From NCBI GenBank assembly GCA_014529385.2, contig CM043953.1, forward strand, positions 94,365,842 to 94,429,841: a DNA stretch of 64,000 bases. The letters are read 5' to 3'. The notes beneath the pieces are model-generated. The model was not told the origin of the DNA and ran no database searches. It was given only the letters and a program-made list of their open reading frames with translations. The position numbers and the translations under genes are program-made. Source of the DNA: Adiantum capillus-veneris. Lineage: Eukaryota; Streptophyta; Polypodiopsida; Polypodiales; Pteridaceae. Of this stretch, positions 58,212 through 64,000 are shown one piece after another; positions within the stretch are counted from its first letter, which is position 1; every line of letters begins with the position of its first letter.

Positions 58212-61200
58212 ATGATGTGTAGTCAACAACCAGGAGGTTTCACATACGACGGACCAATGCCAGGAGGAAGCACCTCCCTGAATCCTTTGAGTGATTCCAA
58301 ACTCATTGTGATCTTCTTAGAAGGAACAAACTCAAGGGGAGCCCTAGTCTATTCTGACTATCGAGGACGCAAGTGCATTTGTATCGAAGAGAGGCCATTT
58401 CAGAGATTGGAGATAATCCAAGTCTATGATAATGGAGATAAATTTTGAGACGAAAAGGGAAACCACTATCTGATAGTTAGTAACCCTGAAGATTACAACA
58501 GATATGGAGATAACGTGGCGAAAGGGAAAATGGTTTCAGAAGCTCAAGAACCGCCACCAAACATTGATCGGCCTGGAGCTATTTTTATGTATGATAAGAA
58601 AAAAACAAGGGTTCCAACTTATAACGAGAACGTGCGAATCTACAAGCATGAGAGTGAGGGTATAGTCGCTTACTTTCGTAGCAAAGAACCATACGTAAAC
58701 GAATTAAGCAAAGACAAGGTTCTTTACTTATTCTCTTATGAAACTGCCATGGGGAAGGGTATAGTTTTTGTTGATAGATATGGGCGAGAATACCAACGTA
58801 TTCTCCCAGAGGAGGTAGAAAGGGCAATAGGTCCAGGAGCATCAGCATATGCCCCTGAAGAAGTGCCAAGAGCCACCTACACCCCAAGTAAGTCGACAAA
58901 TCCCTTTTCTGATGAGTATGACGCTACCTCACATTCCACCCGACCGCAAGCATTCAACAACCAAGACCAACCAGCAAACTAGCCATCATTGCAGGCATGG
59001 CTTCGACAGAGTGCAACATTGGAACAAGACCGAAACCGAGAGGGTTATCAAGCCGCACGAGGGCTAAGGGATTTGCAAGAACCACCCCTCTATTCAAAGT
59101 ATCAAGGAGAGAGTAAGCCAAAGACTCAAGGGTCAACAAAGCCTAGAGGACCACCCATAGAACGAGTTCGAAGAGATGAACCACCTCCAGCGAGAACCGT
59201 TAGAAATTATGGCTTAGGAGCACCACAGGGAGAGGAACTAGCCTATTATGGAAGACCTGAGGAGGTATATCGATTAGGACGTGGAGATCCAATGATGAGG
59301 TTTGTAGACCATCGGAGAATTAGACCTTCTCAAGTGAAAAAATGGGTTTGTAAACAAGAAATACACAGGAAGCAGAGACCCAAGAGATCATGTAGCAGCA
59401 TTTGTGCGTGTAATTAGACCCGAAGAGGTGTTAGACTTCCCTACCCAATTTGCAGGGTTTGGGCTAACCCTAGAGGATGATGCTGCCACTTGGTTTGACT
59501 CTGTAGAGCGTAGAGACTTTGAGTCTTTGGAGGAAGTGTTTACAAATTTATCAAGGAATTCTCACAAAGGGGGATAGCTCATAATACCGTCTCACAAATC
59601 CATAAATTCAAACAGAAAGATGGAGAATCTGTACGAAAAGCAGCCCTAACACTAAAAAGATATGTTAAGTTCTGTCCTGTGGAAGAACTGCCAACTCAGT
59701 CCAGGCTCATGCTGATATTCGTCCAGGGACTAAGGAATGCGGATCTCCATAAAGACCTATATATGAAGAGGAGCACGATGTTGAATGAGTTGACCAAGGA
59801 AGCTCATTACCTTGTGGACAATTGTGCGGTCTAAAAAGAGGGGGAGTTCAAGGACCTTGATGACGATTCGTCTTCACAACAAAGTGGAAGCAAGTCTTCT
59901 AAGACAGCACCGAAAGGAGAAGTATCTGTAAACCAAGAGCATCTTGTAGATGAAGTGCTAAAAAAGATTAACTTGTACGCCAAACCCCAGGCTAAACAGC
60001 CCAAGTGGTGTGCTATTGAACAAAAATGGACAAACCATGGGACCGAGGAATGTTATTATAACAAGGGATATGTGAGAGAGAGACCTTACGCTCCCCAAGC
60101 TCCGGTAGCTTCTCCTCAAGCTCCACCGATGCCTAGATATCAAGCAGGAGACCTACCAGGACCTGTAGGTGTAGAAATACCACAACCAATGTTGGGGCAA
60201 CAACCACCCCTACCGGGATTACGACCAGTCGGTATAAGATACACACCAACCGTAACCGAAACAGAGGATAAGGCTTTGGTGCCTATGCATACATATTATG
60301 AAGATCCTAATGGATATGCGGCAAACCCTGTCTATTATCCACCGGAAGAACCCTCGACACCAGAACCATGGAGCATGATAGGAAGTACAGGACCACCAAC
60401 AGTTGCACATGCAGCAGGAGAAGGAAGATATAGCTTAGATGAACGAACATTGTTGTTCATAGCCAATGGGGTCATGGGCGGACAGAGACATGCATACCAA
60501 CAAAGGGGAGCTCAAGGAGCACCTCAAAAACCCAAGGGACCCTGCTACAAGTGTGGTGGAGACCATTAGCTGAGAGACTGTCCTCATATGAAATCATTAG
60601 AGTCAACACATATTTCACTGAGTGTGGAGTTACTCATTTGATTCTCGATTGCCCTAAAAACCCGAGCAAAGGAGCAAAAACCACCTTGAACATGCTAGAA
60701 ACAGTACCTTCCAGTGGAGGGTCGAAAAATGAAACAATCATACCTATTCAGGCAGTAACACGAGCCCAAGCTCAAAGAATGACGAACCAACCCATAGTTG
60801 AAGAGCCAAAAACCGATGCCCAAAGTTCAGAAACGAAAGATCAGAGAAGCACTTGGAAATCTAGAAAGACGCGTATGAAAGCTTGGAAGGAACGAGAGCA
60901 AACAACTCTATCCGAGGAGTTGAAACATACAAAGGATAGATTAGAGCAGTTAGAAGATCTTGCTAGCTTAAGTTCCACACCACGACAACCATAGCACCCA
61001 AGGAAATAGCAGAGCCCAAAAGTGCGGGATTAGGAGGATCTGTAATGGCTGACAAGGTAAATGAGCAGTTGGATGCGCTTCTAAAGGCTTATGAAGCTAG
61101 ACTTAAAAAGAACCAAACCAAGGAGCAAAGGTGGATGACTTATCCATATGCGGAAATAGAAAAACAAAGGTTGGAAATTTGTAAAAGGATGATTGAAACA

Positions 61201-62489
61201 ACTCAATCATTGATGGAAGACCCGCTGGGTAAACCTGCAAATTGGTATGAGGCACCGGCTCCAACCCCTATCCAACCAACTTTAGAGGAACAAGTAGAAA
61301 CAAAGGAAAGACTCACTAACACCTATGAGTCTAGAGGAGAGCCTATCATAGTGCCAAATACAACAAATGAGGCAAGTGACAGGTTCTAGCCTAAAACATT
61401 GACAGAAATGGGTAAGGACTATAACGGTCTAGACGATCTGTGGAAGCAAATCCGTGAGGCCAACGAGGCCAATAAGATGAGTAACCACATGAATAGCACG
61501 AGAAAAGAAGAGAATGTAACCTTACCTCCTATTGAAGAATTTGAGGCAAGGTCACAAATGAACTTTGAGATACATTCACAAGGGGGAGACCAAGGATCAA
61601 TTAGTTCGGGCACAGCCAACCAGACTCGCTGAGAACTTTACCCTCTTACCTAAGAGAGTATGAAGCCAAGTCGGAAGTGAGAGCAATCCCATCTCAAAGA
61701 CTTTCTTCTAACAAAGTGATGGATTCACAAGGATTGATTGAGTTGTTGTCCACTCCGGTGGCATGCACCATCACATTAGCAGAACTCCTAAGGTTACGGC
61801 CAAACATGTGGACCACAGTAGGTAAATGCCTAGAAAAATTTGGAGTGAAAGACCCACCTTGAAGCTACAGGAAGGGATCAGAGAGTTGGACAGGCCTCAA
61901 CTAAACACTAGGCCAGTACCATTAAACAAGGTTGGAGAGTATTGCGAGGGAGAAGATGGAAACACCACGCTACCAGTAGAATTCCAAGGAGTAGTTTCCA
62001 AAGCTATTCTTGACAGTGGAGCGGGAGTTTCTATCGCCACCAAGGAAATCTAGAAAAAATGGGCAAAACCAGCTTTGAGGGCTACCAGAATGAAATTGCA
62101 ATTGGTAGATGGGTTCATGGAGAAGCCTCTAGGACTTTTAGAAAAAGTGATTGTCACTTCATGCGGAATCGAGTATGAGCATACATTTGCAATAGTCGAT
62201 TTTGACAAAAAGAACAATTATGAGATCATCTTGGGACAACCATTCATGCGAAAATTGAACATGGTCCAAGATTGGGGTTACGACCATATATACCTCAGAC
62301 ATGGTGAGACAACAACTAAAATACACCTAAAAGACCATAGTTACAAATATGTGAACCAAACACTTGTGGAAGAGTTAGATTCAGCTACAATAGTAGCAGG
62401 ATCAAAACTCCCGGCATGGTTAGGGCAACAAAAAGAGCTATGGATGTGCGGAGCTTCACATTGTGGAAGCTTAATAAGAGAGGATGCGT
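58212..62489 (+). pseudogene. Gypsy gag-protease, several stops, cut by insertion
   Basis: An N-terminal part of unknown function (58212-59420) includes PNIDRPGAIFMYDKKK and a Pro/Arg-rich stretch. A gag domain follows (about 59450-59830: AATWFDSVERRDFESLEE, then SRLMLIFVQGLRNADL in another frame). A proline-rich region (60080-60500), CCHC-like motifs (near 60545-60585 and 60620-60655), a coiled coil (near 60860-60970) and a retropepsin (61960-62300; AILDSGAGVSIAT and IILGQPFM) come next. Stops include TGA 58446, TAG 58980, TAG 59415, TAA 59833, TAG 60567 and TAG 62051. Two of these fall where the surrounding motif suggests tryptophan. An LTR begins at 62490, ending the reading just after protease, so RT is displaced or lost. 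Confidence 0.88.
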
Positions 62490-63626
62490 TGTGAGCGGGA
62501 TGGAAACACACAGAACGCCTCTATAACGACCCGACACACACTCTTGGGAAGATACACACACACACTATGGGGCACCACTCGGCTTACACAACACACCTGG
62601 CCGAGACAGGGAACACACCTATGGAGTGAGAGGAGAGAGACTATCCACTTGCCCACTCCACACAGAGACACACACACACACACCCAAAAAACTCAGCTCA
62701 AAAGAGGAGCACTTCTGATAATTAGATACAAATGAGCTTGGGCCAACACCAATGGGGCAAACAACTCACACAATATGGGTAAAATAAGCCAGATACAATC
62801 ACAAACTAGAGCAGAAACTTCGCTCATAGAGAAACTTACACAGAAAAATAGCGGGAAAAGAGTGAGAAATTTGGAAAAATGGACAGCACCATCGCGTCCA
62901 AAACGGCCCAAAACCCCAGTCTACAATGTCAAAGTGCTCAAATCCGACCTCGGACGAGCAGTTTACGGCCAAAACAGGCTCCAAAAACCCCAAAAACACA
63001 CCTGCGGCTCTTCCTCCTCTCTTCTCCACGTTTTTTCTGGTCTTCTCTCTGTTTTTTCAGTTCCCACACTTAGATTTATTAGTTGGGCACCCTTGGCCTT
63101 TTAGATGACCTCAAACGGACCCCGAACAGGCCAAAAACTGACCTCGCAGTGCATAGTTGTCACCTTTTTTGCATCATCCGCACACCTGGCACTCATTTCT
63201 TTTCAATAATGCGTCTTGCAACCACGTGAAGTGGACCCAAAAAGTGGTCCTAATGATGACCTTTCTACATAACTCTCACAAGAAAACACCACTTTGTGTC
63301 CGTATTCATCCACGTGCAAATATTGACCCCGTTCGGCCTCCTGACGCCACTCGATTCCATTTGACGCACCTGCTTACCTCATGTCGTCGGCCCGCGGATA
63401 GCTTCCTCAAGAAGTTTTACGCGCTACCAACTCCTCCTTATTGTAGAAAAAACACAGTGGTACTGGTAATAGTGAAAATCGATGCACTATGTACACCCTG
63501 TCCTACCTGTACACATGTGGGCCCCACGTAACCACCTGGCTCTGAAAAATGGGCAATTCTTTATTTGATGCACCATGCATGTATATGTACATATGCGCAA
63601 TCCCTTGATCCAAAAAACTCCTGACA
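62490..63626 (-). repeat. 3' LTR of the second dual-RNase-H gypsy copy
   Basis: 1,137 bp, same TGTGAGCGGG and CTCCTGACA ends. It has more differences from either LTR of the first copy than those two have from each other. Confidence 0.95.
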
Positions 63627-63654
63627 TAATTTGCCCATCCCCTAACCTGCTAGA

Positions 63655-64000
63655 TCATTCATGATCAGCAGCAGCAAAGAGCGATATGAGACTCGCCCCA
63701 TCACAGGTCTCCTCATCCTTCACCAACATTGCTTGCTCCACAGACAGTTCATCTTGCTCCACCATCATCAATCTAGCATGATACAATTTAAGACGCAATC
63801 CATTTACCCTTTACTTATGTAGAACACCATCCAGGTTAGCCAGCTGATATGTGCCATTTGGAAAACACTCCACTACCTTGAAAGGGCCTTCCCACTTAAT
63901 TTGAAACTTCTTTTGGAAGGTGTTGTCCAGCTTACTGTTGTAGCGCAAAACCAAGTCATGCTTCTTGATACCCTTACTTTTGACCTTTTCATTTATCTTT
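63655..64000 (-). pseudogene. Integrase C-terminal end, partial
   Basis: Matches 17519-17870 of the first copy, including the GPF segment. A changed codon (TAA for a sense codon near 63811, in the segment equivalent to KSRVN) suggests a premature stop. The rest lies outside the window. Confidence 0.75.

Larger units (their letters stand above)
62490..64000 (-). mobile_element. Second copy of the dual-RNase-H gypsy, cut by window edge
   Basis: The LTR at 62490-63626 is colinear with 16355-17490, and 63627-64000 matches the pol 3' end of that element. GCGT (62486-62489) precedes the LTR, the same four bases duplicated by the first copy. Only the integrase C-terminus is inside the window. Confidence 0.95.

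Noticed and set aside
1-64000. tRNA or rRNA genes
   Set aside because: No cloverleaf with A and B boxes or rRNA-like stretch was recognised by eye; a covariance-model scan would be needed to exclude them.

Overview
The window reads as nuclear DNA of a land plant with a large, retrotransposon-rich genome. Evidence seen directly: Ty1/copia and several Ty3/gypsy elements, nested and in both orientations; a decayed hAT transposase; many dinucleotide microsatellites; and one long intron-less PLS-class pentatricopeptide repeat (PPR) gene. A seed-free plant, perhaps a fern, is my inference from the PPR style and the gypsy types. It is not proven. Nothing looks prokaryotic or organellar.

Layout. 1-1003: gag/protease fragment of a chromovirus (minus strand). 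1380-1974: LTR and polypurine tract of another gypsy element. 2188-7375: a complete Ty1/copia element (minus strand) with 227-bp LTRs, 5-bp target duplication GTGTT and an initiator-Met-tRNA primer site; its polyprotein frame carries three stops. 8048-12048: an older, truncated copia. 12062-15239: plus-strand gypsy-like gag/protease. 15681-16354 and 25057-25802: a tandem array of roughly 125-bp units, each centred on a 24-bp palindrome. It is split by a full-length 8.7-kb gypsy element with dual RNase H (16355-25056). 25810-26190: chromovirus leader fragment. 26212-31159: a block of decayed non-LTR-element genes (protein kinase, RING-H2 protein, BED/hAT transposase). 32594-42992: a chromovirus whose 3' LTR has been split by a ~3-kb inversion. 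43780-46626: the PPR gene, the only long uninterrupted host gene. 46627-51480: mostly non-coding, with two possible exons. 51605-55124: non-coding, probably old retroelement. 55125-62489: plus-strand gypsy element with a tRNA-Asp-type primer site, a second copy of the palindrome array in its leader, and a decayed gag-protease. 62490-64000: a second copy of the dual-RNase-H gypsy, inserted into that gag-protease and cut by the window edge.

Working relationships. Within each retroelement the usual order LTR, primer site, gag, protease, polymerase, polypurine tract, LTR can be followed, but every element visible in full is broken. The PPR gene is predicted to act on organelle RNA. The least explained structure is the palindrome array. 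It occurs twice in inverted orientation about 40 kb apart, keeps a 125-bp period, and conserves its palindromes better than the sequence between them.
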